The position numbers and the translations under genes were made by a program. Below, piece by piece: positions 46,148 to 55,907 of a stretch of 64,000 nucleotides of DNA; within the stretch, counting starts at the first letter, position 1; every line of letters starts with the position of its first letter. This DNA comes from Desulfosudis oleivorans (GTDB lineage Bacteria > Desulfobacterota > Desulfobacteria > Desulfobacterales > SURF-7). The DNA lies in the NCBI GenBank assembly GCA_020723305.1, contig DYJC01000009.1, forward strand, positions 124,001 through 188,000, given 5' to 3'. Below the pieces are notes generated by a model that had not been told where the DNA came from, did no database searches, and worked only from the letters and a program-made list of their open reading frames with translations.

Positions 46148-46181
46148 AAACGGGAAGGCTGAATAGCCTTCCCGTTTTTAT
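46148..46181. terminator. Bidirectional intrinsic terminator after qmoC
   Basis: A perfect 13-bp stem AAACGGGAAGGCT / AGCCTTCCCGTTT with loop GAAT, T-rich downstream on the plus strand and A-rich before it, which gives a T tract on the minus strand too. It sits between convergent qmoC and the MscS-type gene and should end both transcripts. Confidence 0.93.
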
Positions 46182-46197
46182 TTTATTCAGCATTCAA

Positions 46198-47667
46198 CTA
46201 AACACCAAAGAACAGTTTGATCTTTTGGATCAATTTCTGAGAATCTGTTCCCATCTCAACTGACTCTTCAAAATTCATCGCATCCTTCTTCTGTCGCTCT
46301 ATAACCGCTTTCCCGATCTGTTCAGAAATCACCGTATTGGAATTGATCACGGTGGAAAATGCGTTTTTATCTACAACAATCAAGGATGTATCTTCGGTAG
46401 CCTGAATGGTCGCGCTGCGTTTTTCACCGGTCAAAAGGCTGATTTCACCAAAAAATTCTCCTTTGTTAAACCTGGATAATATCATTGCCTGCTGCCGGTG
46501 ACCGCTTCGAGTGGCCTCACACGAACCGGAAAGAACGATATACATGGAATCACCCTCTTCTCCTTCCTGAACAACAAACTCGCCCTCTCCATAGGTTTCA
46601 ATATACACTTTTTTAGTCAGATCTGCCCGGTCCGCATCGGAAAGAGGTGATAAAATCGGAATGCTTTCAAACATTTTTTGTATTTCCTCTTTCATTGCAT
46701 TTTGATTCTCTTTATTAAATTCCCGTTCAATGTGAGCATGTTGAATATCACGAACCGGATATGGGATGCGGATATGATTCCTTCTCAAGGCATACCAGAG
46801 CTGGTTGTTAATTTCCGATTTAAGCTGAGGTTCAAAGGAATAGTTATTATGCCAGAAACGAATTTCATATTGAATGGAAAAATCGGAGAATTGAATCAAC
46901 CGGATATTGGCTTTCGGTTGGTTCAATACTTTAGAATTCTGCTCCAAGACTTGAGTAATGACCTTTCTCACCTTGTTTGGAGGGACGCTGTAGTCAAGGC
47001 CAATCATCAGGCTGGCGATCTTCTTCCGGTTGGGTCTGGAATAATTACTGAACGTGCTGGATGCAAGGACAGAGTTGGGAATATAAACCAGTATTCTTTC
47101 CCGGGTCAGGATCTGGGTGGATTTCCAGGAAATTCCGATTACCGTACCTTCATACTCTTCAAACCGAATCCAGTCACCGATGGAAAACGGTCTCTCCGCC
47201 TGGATAATCAGGCCGGAAAACAGGTTGCTGAGCGTTGCCTGTGCAGCAAGACCGATAACCACCGTAAGAAGCGCTGATGTTGTCAGCAAACTGGCCAGAT
47301 TGATATCGCTTCGGACACGAAGAACCACGAAAAATAAAATTGCAAATGTTAAAAACAAAAGAAAATCACGGGTAATTTTCGGAATTATATCCTGCTTTGT
47401 TCGAAATCTGGCAAGAACCTCAATCAAAAACCAAAAAACAAAACGTGCCACAGCCCATGATAAAATAATATCGGCTGTAATACCTGCATACCGGATCCAT
47501 CCATTACTCCATTCATAGCCTTCCAGAATTTGAATGGAAAACCGCAATAAAAAAAAGGTGATAAAAAGTGTAAAGGGAATTTTCGGAAGATTCTCTGCCT
47601 TTTTTGCAGCGATACTATAAAGGATCATTACAACAGCACAGAAGAGCGTAACCCAAGAAAAGTCCAT
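46198..47667 (-). CDS. MscS-family channel with C-terminal cyclic-nucleotide-binding domain
   Basis: 489 residues. About four membrane segments in the first 140 residues; MscS pore-helix and beta domain follow (LLTVVIGLAAQATLSNLFSG, GDWIRFEEYEGTVIGISWKS). From about residue 345 a CAP_ED domain appears: GEGEFVVQEGEEGDSMYIVL, GEFFGEISLLTGEKRSATIQ, with the GExS-n-RS type cNMP pocket. It is thus a candidate cyclic-nucleotide-gated small-conductance channel in the inner membrane. Next upstream are a USP, kinase and GAF gene, all in the same direction. Confidence 0.93.
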   Translation of the reverse strand: MDFSWVTLFCAVVMILYSIAAKKAENLPKIPFTLFITFFLLRFSIQILEGYEWSNGWIRYAGITADIILSWAVARFVFWFLIEVLARFRTKQDIIPKITRDFLLFLTFAILFFVVLRVRSDINLASLLTTSALLTVVIGLAAQATLSNLFSGLIIQAERPFSIGDWIRFEEYEGTVIGISWKSTQILTRERILVYIPNSVLASSTFSNYSRPNRKKIASLMIGLDYSVPPNKVRKVITQVLEQNSKVLNQPKANIRLIQFSDFSIQYEIRFWHNNYSFEPQLKSEINNQLWYALRRNHIRIPYPVRDIQHAHIEREFNKENQNAMKEEIQKMFESIPILSPLSDADRADLTKKVYIETYGEGEFVVQEGEEGDSMYIVLSGSCEATRSGHRQQAMILSRFNKGEFFGEISLLTGEKRSATIQATEDTSLIVVDKNAFSTVINSNTVISEQIGKAVIERQKKDAMNFEESVEMGTDSQKLIQKIKLFFGV

Positions 47668-47728
47668 CGTTCAAAATCCTCACCTGAATATATTGATCAT
47701 CTGGGGAAGAATGAGCTCTGTTTCAAGC

Positions 47729-48193
47729 TCAAGATGTTACAACCAGAACAGCCGTCCCTTTCAGTAGCCGGATCAGTTTAATACTGATGTCGCCCAAAAC
47801 AAATTCCTCAGCCTTGGACATACTTTTCCGACCTATCACCACCATGTCATACTTCTGTTTTTGGTGTTGATCGAGAATGCCATCTGTAATCGTTGGATAT
47901 TCATGCTCTGCAATCTGAATATCAATCTTGTCTTCGCGAAAACCATTTTGAATCAGGGTTGCTTTTGCCTTTTTCAGCATTTCATGCATCCTGTCCGGTT
48001 GTTCTGCAGCAAATTTTCGACCCATCAACTCTTCACTGGCAGATGATTTTCGCAGAATATGCAATAAATAAATACGCCATGTTTCAGGGTTTAACGGCAT
48101 CCGAATGATAAATTCGATCACAGCCTTTGAACTCATCGAATCATTAAGTGCCACAAGTACTTTTTTTTCTTTCGTTTCCAAAATGGCCCCCAT
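47729..48193 (-). CDS. Universal stress protein (UspA family)
   Basis: 154 residues. Typical start KEKKVLVALNDSMSSKAVIE and end MVVIGRKSMSKAEEFVLGDI plus LLKGTAVLVVTS. The ATP-binding G-2x-G-9x-G(S/T) motif is only partly kept (VIGRKSMSKAEEFVLGDISI), so nucleotide binding is uncertain. It is 1 bp after the kinase-fold gene and likely in one operon with it. Confidence 0.92.
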   Translation of the reverse strand: MGAILETKEKKVLVALNDSMSSKAVIEFIIRMPLNPETWRIYLLHILRKSSASEELMGRKFAAEQPDRMHEMLKKAKATLIQNGFREDKIDIQIAEHEYPTITDGILDQHQKQKYDMVVIGRKSMSKAEEFVLGDISIKLIRLLKGTAVLVVTS

Positions 48194-48194
48194 G

Positions 48195-49106
48195 TTAGAA
48201 TGTTTTTAAGTTCATGCATTCATTCAAATCTTCAATTATTTCATTGACAGACTCATAAAAAATTTCCGCACCAGAGGTAAAGTGCGATAGAATATTATTT
48301 AAATCATTTGGTATATAAGGATATAATTTCTTCAGATTCATAAATCGCCATTTGTGAAGAATCGAAAAATCCTCTGGCTTTGCAATTCCTTGCAGCTCCT
48401 TATATATCAGCTCACCCTTATCTTTCTGATTCATGTTATAGAAACCTTTTCCGATCGTATACAGCAGGAGATTCCCCACACCCATGATATCCAGACTGAA
48501 CGGATTTTCCACCAGCTTATGGTCATAGTCAAAATCGATCCAAACATAGTTGCCTGTTCCCTGTTCTATGATGATATGATCGTTTCTTACATCTCCGTGC
48601 GTAAATCCGTTTATATGTAGATAGTGTAAGGCATGAAGTGCAGGAATCAGGTTTTTCAGTATTCCCGGCAGCAGTTCGAAAAAGTAGTGCTCATGCTCCA
48701 TTTCAAGAGACTCGATATATAGAAACAAATTTTTCCCCTTAACAATGTCCAGTACCCTTACATTATTTCCTTTTTCATCATGATATGAAGCTCCATGCAT
48801 AAAATGAGGATGATCTTTTACAAGATCTAATACTGCGGCCTCTTTTTCAGGATGCCGAAAACACTGTATTCTGATCTCTCCGATATTTGTTTCAAAGGTT
48901 TCAAAGAAGGATAATTTGATAATCTTCCGCTCTTCCGTATCCAGGTCAACCACCTTCTTAACCCAGAATTTGGGTTCATCAAGCCCGAACCGCTCCTCCC
49001 GCTCGTGACCCTTTACTAGAAAATTTTTACCGTCGACCTGGATAATATCCCCATAATCAATGACAAAAATATCTGTGGTATCTGTAAAAACCCGATTCGC
49101 CATCAT
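48195..49106 (-). CDS. Kinase-fold protein with altered catalytic loop
   Basis: 303 residues. It reads like a eukaryotic-type or aminoglycoside-phosphotransferase-like kinase: a small-lobe Lys in ERKIIKLSFF, catalytic loop FTHGDVRNDHIII (Asp kept, usual Asn replaced by His), and YVWIDFDYDHKLVENP where DFG stands. No glycine-rich loop is apparent. The start overlaps the stop of the GAF gene (ATGA), so the two are translationally coupled. It is probably cytosolic. Substrate unknown; a link to stress or c-NMP sensing is only by neighbours. Confidence 0.8.
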   Translation of the reverse strand: MMANRVFTDTTDIFVIDYGDIIQVDGKNFLVKGHEREERFGLDEPKFWVKKVVDLDTEERKIIKLSFFETFETNIGEIRIQCFRHPEKEAAVLDLVKDHPHFMHGASYHDEKGNNVRVLDIVKGKNLFLYIESLEMEHEHYFFELLPGILKNLIPALHALHYLHINGFTHGDVRNDHIIIEQGTGNYVWIDFDYDHKLVENPFSLDIMGVGNLLLYTIGKGFYNMNQKDKGELIYKELQGIAKPEDFSILHKWRFMNLKKLYPYIPNDLNNILSHFTSGAEIFYESVNEIIEDLNECMNLKTF

Positions 49107-49666
49107 TGCTCCTGAATCACCCGCAGAGGAAGGGAATCCATTGCTAACTTTACCCTTTCAAGAAAATTTTTAAGGCCATTAATCTCAATAACAAGCCCCA
49201 GATTCACACCGATAACACGCAGAGAATCAATATCTTCCTCATGGATCGCTCTTGATTCTCCCATATAAATCCGAATGACACCCAATACTACTTTTCGATA
49301 TTTTATGGGTACGGACAACATGGAAACGATCCCTTCTGCCTTGGCCGCTTCCGGATACTGAATGATCTTATCTTTCTGCATATCCTTGATAAAAACCGGT
49401 TTTCCGGTAACGATTGCAGAATATTTTTCATCCACAAATACAGGGCCCTTTTGAAGATATTCATCACTGATACCAAAACTGCTTACCGTGAAAAGCTGTT
49501 TCTCCTTTTCATCCAAGAGCATAATACAGCACCCTTTGGCATCAAACGTTTTTGTTGTTCCTTCTGTAAGATGTTTAATCAACAGATTCAAATCCTCATA
49601 AGTTGAAATTGCATGGCTGATGGCTTTAAATTCCTTTAAATAAAACTTTCTTTCCGGCTGTTCCAT
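49103..49666 (-). CDS. GAF domain protein
   Basis: 187 residues, AAGGAG before the ATG. A single GAF domain spans about residues 15-160: FKAISHAISTYEDLNLLIKH, GCCIMLLDEKEKQLFTVSSFG, GIVSMLSVPIKYRKVVLGVIR. GAF domains bind small molecules such as cyclic nucleotides, or gases via heme, and feed signals to partners. It has no output domain of its own; its coupled kinase-fold partner is the likely output. First gene of the block facing sat, with a 312-bp divergent region between. Confidence 0.88.
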   Translation of the reverse strand: MEQPERKFYLKEFKAISHAISTYEDLNLLIKHLTEGTTKTFDAKGCCIMLLDEKEKQLFTVSSFGISDEYLQKGPVFVDEKYSAIVTGKPVFIKDMQKDKIIQYPEAAKAEGIVSMLSVPIKYRKVVLGVIRIYMGESRAIHEEDIDSLRVIGVNLGLVIEINGLKNFLERVKLAMDSLPLRVIQEQ

Positions 49667-49978
49667 GAAATTGATCTCCTTGTTGAATTCCTGTTTTCTT
49701 TTTTTTCATAGTGCATATAATAAAGCATTCAGGCAGCATCCTCAATAATCAATATTATCATCTTGACATAGAAAAAAACAATTGATAATTATCACTTTTT
49801 TATAATAAGGCGTATCATGTTCTGATTGCGTTGAGACATCAAAACGTCCTTAACGGAAATCATTGCGCTGAAGTTACACTGGTAAGCCTTTTTACATGTT
49901 GATGAATATTGGAAAGGGAGTTCCCTTTAAAGACTAAAGAGAGAAAGCTATAAAAGAAATGCACAAAAGGAGAAAATT
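49667..49978. other. Divergent control region between the GAF gene and sat
   Basis: 312 bp without a gene. It contains the sat promoter candidate and palindrome (49763-49806), and the sat Shine-Dalgarno AAAGGAG. The remaining bases show no repeat or hairpin that I can support. Promoters for the GAF-kinase-USP-MscS unit must also lie here. Confidence 0.5.
49763..49806 (+). promoter_or_regulatory. Candidate sat promoter with FNR/CRP-like palindrome
   Basis: Perfect TTGACA at 49763-49768, with TAATTA after 17 bp (or GATAAT after 15), and a perfect TATAAT at 49801-49806. Over the first -10 lies TTGATAATTATCAC (49782-49795), whose inner 12 bases TGATAATTATCA form a perfect palindrome, matching TTGAT-N4-ATCAA of FNR/DNR-type sites at all but one base. 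A site over the promoter would fit repression. The regulator is unknown; HcpR or another CRP/FNR-family protein is possible. Confidence 0.5.
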
Positions 49979-51166
49979 ATGATTAAACCGCATGGTTCCG
50001 ACAAACTAAATCCGCTGTATGTTGCCGATGCCGCCAAACGTGAAAAGCTGATCCAAGAGGCAAAGAGCCTTCCATCAATCCTTATCAGTTCAGCAGCAGC
50101 AGGAAACGCTGTAATGCTGGCAGGTGGTTACTTTAATCCCCTTACCGGTTACATGAATGTTGCCGATGCTATGAGCGTTGCAAAAGAGATGAGGACCACC
50201 AGCGGCCTGTTCTGGCCTACACCGGTACTGAACATGGTCGAAGACGCCTCCGCCATAAAAGGCGCCAAGAGAATCGCACTTAAGGACCCCAATGTTGCTG
50301 GTAACCCAGTGATCGCGATTCAGGATGTTCAAGCCATCGAGACCTTTACTGACGAACAGATGAAAACCATCACCAAAGCGGTATATGCTACAGATGATAT
50401 GGAGCATGTGGGTGTAAAAACCTTCAATACCGTTGGTAAAACCGTCATCTCCGGCCCGATTCAGGTTCTGAACTTTTCCTATTTTGACAAAGAATTTGCC
50501 GATACCTTCAGAACCGCAGTTCAGCTTCGTGAAGAAATGGGCAAACTGGGCTGGGAAAAAGTGGTTGCCTTCCAGACCCGTAACCCGATGCATCTGGCCC
50601 ATGAAGAACTTTGCCGCATGGCATACAATGAATTAAAAGCGGATGGTATCCTGATCCACATGCTGCTTGGAAAACTGAAAAAAGGCGATATTCCTGCTGA
50701 TGTTCGGGATGCCTGTATCCGCAAGATGGTTGAACTTTATTTTGAACCCAACACCGTGCTTGTTACCGGGTACGGTTTTGACATGCTGTATGCAGGACCC
50801 CGTGAAGCGGTTCTTCACGCCATTTTCCGCCAGAACACCGGTTGTACACATCTGATCGTTGGCCGCGACCATGCCGGCGTTGGCGATTACTATGGTCCAT
50901 TTGATGCTCAAACCATTTTTGACAATATTTCCAAAAAAGACCTTCTGATCGATATTTACAGAGCAGATCACACCGCCTATTCCAAAAAACTAAATAAGGT
51001 GGTCATGATGAACCGGGTTACAGACCATTCAAAAGATGACTTTGTTCTTCTTTCCGGAACCAAGGTTCGTGAAATGCTGGGCAAGGGTATCAAACCGCCA
51101 AAAGAGTTTTCTCGACCGGAAGTTGCAGAGATTCTGATCAAATACTATGAGTCAACAGTAGAATAA
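49979..51166 (+). CDS. sat: Sulfate adenylyltransferase
   Basis: 395 residues, AAAGGAG before the ATG. PUA-like N-domain, then the catalytic core with FQTRNPMHLAHEELCRMA (QTRNPxHxxHE, about 199-216) and GRDHAGVGDYYGPFDAQTIF. It converts sulfate and ATP to APS and pyrophosphate, the first step of sulfate respiration. No APS-kinase domain is fused. Codon use is regular, like aprA. It is separated from aprBA-qmoABC by the four-gene minus-strand block. Confidence 0.99.
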   Translation: MIKPHGSDKLNPLYVADAAKREKLIQEAKSLPSILISSAAAGNAVMLAGGYFNPLTGYMNVADAMSVAKEMRTTSGLFWPTPVLNMVEDASAIKGAKRIALKDPNVAGNPVIAIQDVQAIETFTDEQMKTITKAVYATDDMEHVGVKTFNTVGKTVISGPIQVLNFSYFDKEFADTFRTAVQLREEMGKLGWEKVVAFQTRNPMHLAHEELCRMAYNELKADGILIHMLLGKLKKGDIPADVRDACIRKMVELYFEPNTVLVTGYGFDMLYAGPREAVLHAIFRQNTGCTHLIVGRDHAGVGDYYGPFDAQTIFDNISKKDLLIDIYRADHTAYSKKLNKVVMMNRVTDHSKDDFVLLSGTKVREMLGKGIKPPKEFSRPEVAEILIKYYESTVE

Positions 51167-51210
51167 TCAATAATGGTTTTCGGCTCTAAGCCAATCTGAT
51201 AGTATCGAAC

Positions 51211-51248
51211 AAAGGCCTGCTCTTGTAAAGGAGCGGGCCTTTTTTTTC
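51211..51248 (+). terminator. Intrinsic terminator after sat
   Basis: AAAGGCCTGCTC / GGAGCGGGCCTTT form a near-perfect 12-13-bp stem (one G-T), followed by TTTTTTTT. It starts 44 bp after the sat stop and ends 31 bp before acnB, so acnB probably has its own promoter or depends on read-through. Confidence 0.93.
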
Positions 51249-51279
51249 CTCATTCCATAATCCAAAGGGAGCAAACAGA

Positions 51280-53748
51280 ATGATTGCTGAATACCGTAAC
51301 CATGAAAAGGAACGGGCAAAACAGGATATCCCTCCAAAACCACTGAATTCAAACCAGGTAAAGTATATTACCAAAGCGCTGACAGATTCGGATACTCCAG
51401 AAAACGTTTTTTACCTGGATCTCCTAACTCACCGGGTGCCACCGGGCGTCGATCCGGCAGCTTCCGTAAAAACCGACTTTTTACGTGCCATTGCGTACGG
51501 AGAAAAGCAGGTGTGCGGCCTGGATAAAAAAAAAGCCGTGACCCTTCTCGGTACCATGCTGGGTGGTTATAACGTCCGGCCTTTGATTGATCTGCTCGAT
51601 ACAGAAGATCTCGCACACCCTGCCGCGCAAGCCCTTTCCCATACCCTGCTTATTTTTGATACATTTTCAGAGATTTTCGAAAAATCAAAAACCAATCCTT
51701 CTGCGAAACAGGTAATTGACTCCTGGGCTGCTGCAGAATGGTTTACAAATAAACCTGAATTGCCCCAAAAAATCACACTCACAGTTTTTAAGATCGATGG
51801 AGAAATCAATACAGATGACCTCTCTCCGGCAGGTGAAGCTTGGAGTCGGCCGGATATTCCGCTGCATGCAACAACAATTCTGAAAAACCGGATAAAAACC
51901 CCTCTTGAAATTATTAGCAAACTAAAAGCCAAAGGAAATTCACTTGTTTTTGTAGGAGATGTGGTGGGAACGGGTTCCTCCCGCAAATCCGCTACCAATT
52001 CTGTTATTTGGCATATTGGCGAAGATATCCCCTTTATTCCCAATAAGCGTAGAGGAGGAATTGTTCTGGGAGGCAAAATTGCCCCGATTTTTTTTAACAC
52101 TCTGGAAGATGCAGGCGCCCTTCCAATCGAGTGTGATGTCAGCAAGATACAGAATGGAAATACCATCGAGATTTATCCTTATGATGGTAAGATTCTCAAC
52201 ACCGAAACCGGCAAGACTGTCTCACAATTCAGCCTGAAAACAGAGGTTCTTCTGGATGAAATCCGGGCAGGGGGCAGAATACCGCTCATCATTGGTCGTT
52301 CCCTTACTGAAAAAGCCAGATCTGCTTTAGGTCTTTCAACTTCAAAAGCTTTTCGAAAACCGTTTACTCCGGAAAATACGGGAAAAGGATTTACCCTTGC
52401 CCAAAAAATTGTGGGAAGAGCCTGTGGAACAGACGGCATACGGCCTGGAACCTATTGTGAACCAAAGATCGCAACTGTCGGGTCCCAGGATACAACCGGC
52501 CCAATGACTCGGGATGAACTCACTGAACTGGCCTGCCTCTCTTTTTCAGCAGATCTTGTCATGCAATCCTTCTGTCATACAGCCGCCTATCCAAAAACAG
52601 TTGATATTGAAATGCATCGCACCATGCCTGCCTTTTTCTCCGATCGTGGGGGCATAGTGCTAAAACCCGGTGACGGTGTAATTCACTCCTGGCTTAATCG
52701 AATGATCTTGCCGGATACGGTTGGAACCGGCGGAGATTCCCACACCCGGTTCCCGATAGGCATCAGTTTTCCAGCAGGCTCGGGCCTTGTCGCCTTTGCT
52801 GCGGCAATGGGCATAATGCCCCTGGATATGCCAAAATCTGTTCTTGTTCAATTTTCAGGAAAAATACAACCCGGTATCACCTTACGAGACCTGGTCAATT
52901 TTATCCCGTTCACTGCAATTCAAAACAAAGGTCTGACCGTTGAAAAAGAAGGGAAAAAAAACCTTTTCTCCGGACATATCCTTGAAATCGAGGGATTGGA
53001 AAATCTTTCTGTAGAGCAAGCCTTTGAGCTGACCAATGCATCGGCAGAACGCTCAGCAGCAGCATGCTCAATCCGGTTACAACCAGAACCGGTTATCCGT
53101 TATCTGAAAACCAATGTGGCCCTTCTGGAGCAGATGATAGAGGATGGGTATGATCACAAAACAAGTATTTTAAGACGCATCACCGCCATGAAAAAATGGC
53201 TTGAAAACCCAGTGCTTTTATCCAGAGATCCATATGCTGATTTTTCTGAAACCCTTCACATCAATCTGGATTCCCTGAAAGAGCCTATTCTCGCATGTCC
53301 TAATGACCCCGATGATGTTCGACTTCTTTCTACCGTTGCCGGCAAAAAAATCGATGATGTTTTTATCGGGTCCTGCATGACCAATATTGGACATTTTCGT
53401 ACTGTCGGTCAACTCTTGAAAGGGAAAACAGATCTTCCGACTCGCCTGTGGATCACTCCGCCCACACAGATGGACAGAAATCAATTACAAAAAGAAGGAA
53501 TTTGGGAAATATTTCAAAAAGCCGGTGCCAGATTAGAAATCCCCGGATGCTCCCTGTGTATGGGTAACCAAGCTCGTATTCCTGACTATTCCACAGCCTT
53601 TTCCACCTCCACCCGAAATTTTCCCAACCGGATGGGAGATAACACCAACGTATTCCTCGGGTCTGCAGAGCTGGGTGCTGTATGTGCAATCTCCGGCAAA
53701 ATACCGACTCATGAAAACTATATGGAACATATGAAAAAAATATCATAA
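51280..53748 (+). CDS. acnB: Aconitate hydratase, AcnB type
   Basis: 822 residues, somewhat shorter than the about 865 of E. coli AcnB. N-terminal HEAT-like helical part (about 1-160), swivel domain ([40 protein letters not shown]), then the catalytic domains: [19 protein letters not shown] and the Fe-S ligands in [12 protein letters not shown] and [13 protein letters not shown]. It interconverts citrate and isocitrate through a [4Fe-4S] cluster, and may also handle 2-methylisocitrate. Suggests an oxidative or reductive TCA route. Confidence 0.96.
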   Translation: MIAEYRNHEKERAKQDIPPKPLNSNQVKYITKALTDSDTPENVFYLDLLTHRVPPGVDPAASVKTDFLRAIAYGEKQVCGLDKKKAVTLLGTMLGGYNVRPLIDLLDTEDLAHPAAQALSHTLLIFDTFSEIFEKSKTNPSAKQVIDSWAAAEWFTNKPELPQKITLTVFKIDGEINTDDLSPAGEAWSRPDIPLHATTILKNRIKTPLEIISKLKAKGNSLVFVGDVVGTGSSRKSATNSVIWHIGEDIPFIPNKRRGGIVLGGKIAPIFFNTLEDAGALPIECDVSKIQNGNTIEIYPYDGKILNTETGKTVSQFSLKTEVLLDEIRAGGRIPLIIGRSLTEKARSALGLSTSKAFRKPFTPENTGKGFTLAQKIVGRACGTDGIRPGTYCEPKIATVGSQDTTGPMTRDELTELACLSFSADLVMQSFCHTAAYPKTVDIEMHRTMPAFFSDRGGIVLKPGDGVIHSWLNRMILPDTVGTGGDSHTRFPIGISFPAGSGLVAFAAAMGIMPLDMPKSVLVQFSGKIQPGITLRDLVNFIPFTAIQNKGLTVEKEGKKNLFSGHILEIEGLENLSVEQAFELTNASAERSAAACSIRLQPEPVIRYLKTNVALLEQMIEDGYDHKTSILRRITAMKKWLENPVLLSRDPYADFSETLHINLDSLKEPILACPNDPDDVRLLSTVAGKKIDDVFIGSCMTNIGHFRTVGQLLKGKTDLPTRLWITPPTQMDRNQLQKEGIWEIFQKAGARLEIPGCSLCMGNQARIPDYSTAFSTSTRNFPNRMGDNTNVFLGSAELGAVCAISGKIPTHENYMEHMKKIS

Positions 53749-53904
53749 ATCAGTAGCGATGTAATTTAGTTGAAAGGGGAATCGATTTTTTCATTTACAA
53801 AACCATGCATATCCGCTACTTTTTCTGTTACAATCAATTGTATGCAAATCATTTTATACTGTCGAAACATGCTGCCAAAAAAAAATTTTCCATAAGGGGG
53901 AACT

Positions 53905-54129
53905 ATGAACGATAGCGTTTATAAAATCATCGAACTTGTCGGAACAAGCAAAAACTCATGGGAAGAAGCTGCTGCCAATGCAGTTGAAACAGCCAGCAAT
54001 ACATTGATTAATTTGAGGGTTGCCGAGGTAACCAAACTTGATATGAAAATTGAAAACGGGAAAGTTGTCGCTTATCGTGCCAGAATTACCCTTTCAATTA
54101 AATACGACACTGGTGTGATGAGATGGTAA
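53905..54129 (+). CDS. Dodecin family flavin-binding protein
   Basis: 74 residues, AAGGGGG before the ATG. IIELVGTSKNSWEEAAANAV and KIENGKVVAYRARITLSIKY match dodecin, a dodecameric shell that binds flavins for storage or quenching. Full family length. Its last 36 bp overlap the 3' end of glgA on the opposite strand, so both transcripts cross. Confidence 0.93.
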   Translation: MNDSVYKIIELVGTSKNSWEEAAANAVETASNTLINLRVAEVTKLDMKIENGKVVAYRARITLSIKYDTGVMRW

Positions 54130-55653
54130 TGGATTGTTTTCCTGGCAAACAAGGGGCCGGTTCAACATCTTTTCATATAAGGACATATATTGGCCGGCTG
54201 TCTTTTCATAGCAAAACCGCTCTTTGCTTTCCCTCATGATTCGGCTGATCTGGCGGTTTTTTACGGCAATAGGCAATTGAAAAAAATTCATGCCCTGATC
54301 AATCGCCCATGATAGACTATCCGGATCATATGGTTTAAACAAAAAACCATTTCCCCTGCTGTTCGCAACATCCAGTTGAGAAATTGTGTCACGTATCCCA
54401 CCTGTTTCCCGGGCAACCGGCAAAGAGCCATATATTGATCCGATCATCTGCGATAAACCGCAGGGCTCATACCGGGAAGGCATCAATATGAAATCAGACC
54501 CTGCATAAGCAATACGAGACAATTGTTCATTAAAATCGCAGACCGCCACCCTGCTCGAAAGGTCATGAAACCGGACAATCTCCTTAAAATATTTCTGATA
54601 TGGGCCATCGGCTACAAAAACGATTTCCAGATTCTCATCCCAATAACGGGAGACAAGATTGTAAAGAATTCCTGATAAAAGCTCACACCCCTTCTGGATT
54701 GGATCCAGCCTTGACGGCCAGAAGAATAATGGGGCACCTGGATCGATTATCAGTCCCAATTCTTTCTGAAGATATAATTTGTTGCTTTTCTTGCCATCCA
54801 AATGGCTTTCCGGAGAATATCCACGAATAAGAGATCTATCCTTTTCCGTGCCATATGAAGGATCCGGTGCATTCAAAATCCCTTCTGCACAACCCTCTGC
54901 CTTTTTATTGGATAGTTCCCGCATCAACGCTTCGCTGACAACATCATGCTGCCGTGTTATGATTTCCTCTAAAAATGTGGGACTAACCGTATTCACAAAA
55001 TGGGCTGCAAAGATTCCGCTTACGAGATAATCAAGAGGTATTTTGTCTCTGGTTTCCTTATAATCCCCCGGATAACTGCTGTAATACAGATTGCGCCAAA
55101 AAACCTTACTATCCAAACCGCTATCTTCAAGGCGAGAAAGAAGGGTGTGTACGGTATGAATATTATGGATTGAAAACAAGCATGGAATTTTCAGTTCACG
55201 GGCCATCGCCGGTATAAGACTCGTCATCCAGTCATTGCAATGAATCAAATCCGGCTTTATTTCAGGAACAATATGCTTAATAACCTCTCTTTGAAAAGCA
55301 AGGGACATGCTGATAATTTCATGGTCAGATCCTGAATATACACGATCAACATGAAAAAAGGCACTATCCTTTGCTAGGTGTATTCTCTCAAGGGAGTCTT
55401 TTTGACGAATAAAATTCAATTTTTTTTTTGTATTCTGTGACTCCTGAATGTTAAATATTGTGCGATAATCCGGAAGGGCCAAATGGATATCTACACCCTT
55501 GTAATAGAGTGTATGAATCAAAGCTGCGGACATATCACCCAACCCACCGGCCCTTGCCCTTCGGCAATTTGAACGAGTACCCATTTCGTCCGGAATATAA
55601 CTCACCTCAGGAGTAACAATAAGCACACGTGGATTTTTTGAATTATGATTCAT
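54094..55653 (-). CDS. glgA: Glycogen/starch synthase, GT5 family
   Basis: 519 residues. N-domain VLIVTPEVSYI with the ADP-glucose loop as RARAGGLGDMSAAL, where Arg stands in place of the usual Lys of KTGGLGDV. HCNDWMTSLIPA, FSIHNIHTVH and the C-domain ROSSMANN part PSRYEPCGLSQMIGSIYGS and ARETGGIRDTIS are typical. It extends alpha-1,4-glucan from ADP- or UDP-glucose. Longer than the about 480 residues of E. coli GlgA. Near a CBM48 protein, which supports glycogen metabolism. Confidence 0.93.
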   Translation of the reverse strand: MNHNSKNPRVLIVTPEVSYIPDEMGTRSNCRRARAGGLGDMSAALIHTLYYKGVDIHLALPDYRTIFNIQESQNTKKKLNFIRQKDSLERIHLAKDSAFFHVDRVYSGSDHEIISMSLAFQREVIKHIVPEIKPDLIHCNDWMTSLIPAMARELKIPCLFSIHNIHTVHTLLSRLEDSGLDSKVFWRNLYYSSYPGDYKETRDKIPLDYLVSGIFAAHFVNTVSPTFLEEIITRQHDVVSEALMRELSNKKAEGCAEGILNAPDPSYGTEKDRSLIRGYSPESHLDGKKSNKLYLQKELGLIIDPGAPLFFWPSRLDPIQKGCELLSGILYNLVSRYWDENLEIVFVADGPYQKYFKEIVRFHDLSSRVAVCDFNEQLSRIAYAGSDFILMPSRYEPCGLSQMIGSIYGSLPVARETGGIRDTISQLDVANSRGNGFLFKPYDPDSLSWAIDQGMNFFQLPIAVKNRQISRIMRESKERFCYEKTAGQYMSLYEKMLNRPLVCQENNPLPSHHTSVVFN

Positions 55654-55907
55654 AACAAAGCTCTGGAACCTATTCGATTCGTAAAAAAATGACGAATTTC
55701 AGTTTTCAAGAATCAATATGTAGCATTATGAAATATATAGACTTTTTATCAAATCCATTCCAACTCCGGCTTTTCCTGTAAATAAAAGATGCGGATTAAA
55801 TTTTTTGACAATACTCTCCCTTCAAAAATAGTTTTTCAAATTTTTCTAACCACTATTTATAGAAATTCACTTCCGGATAGAAAAAAAAATGAATGAACAA
55901 AACCCGA

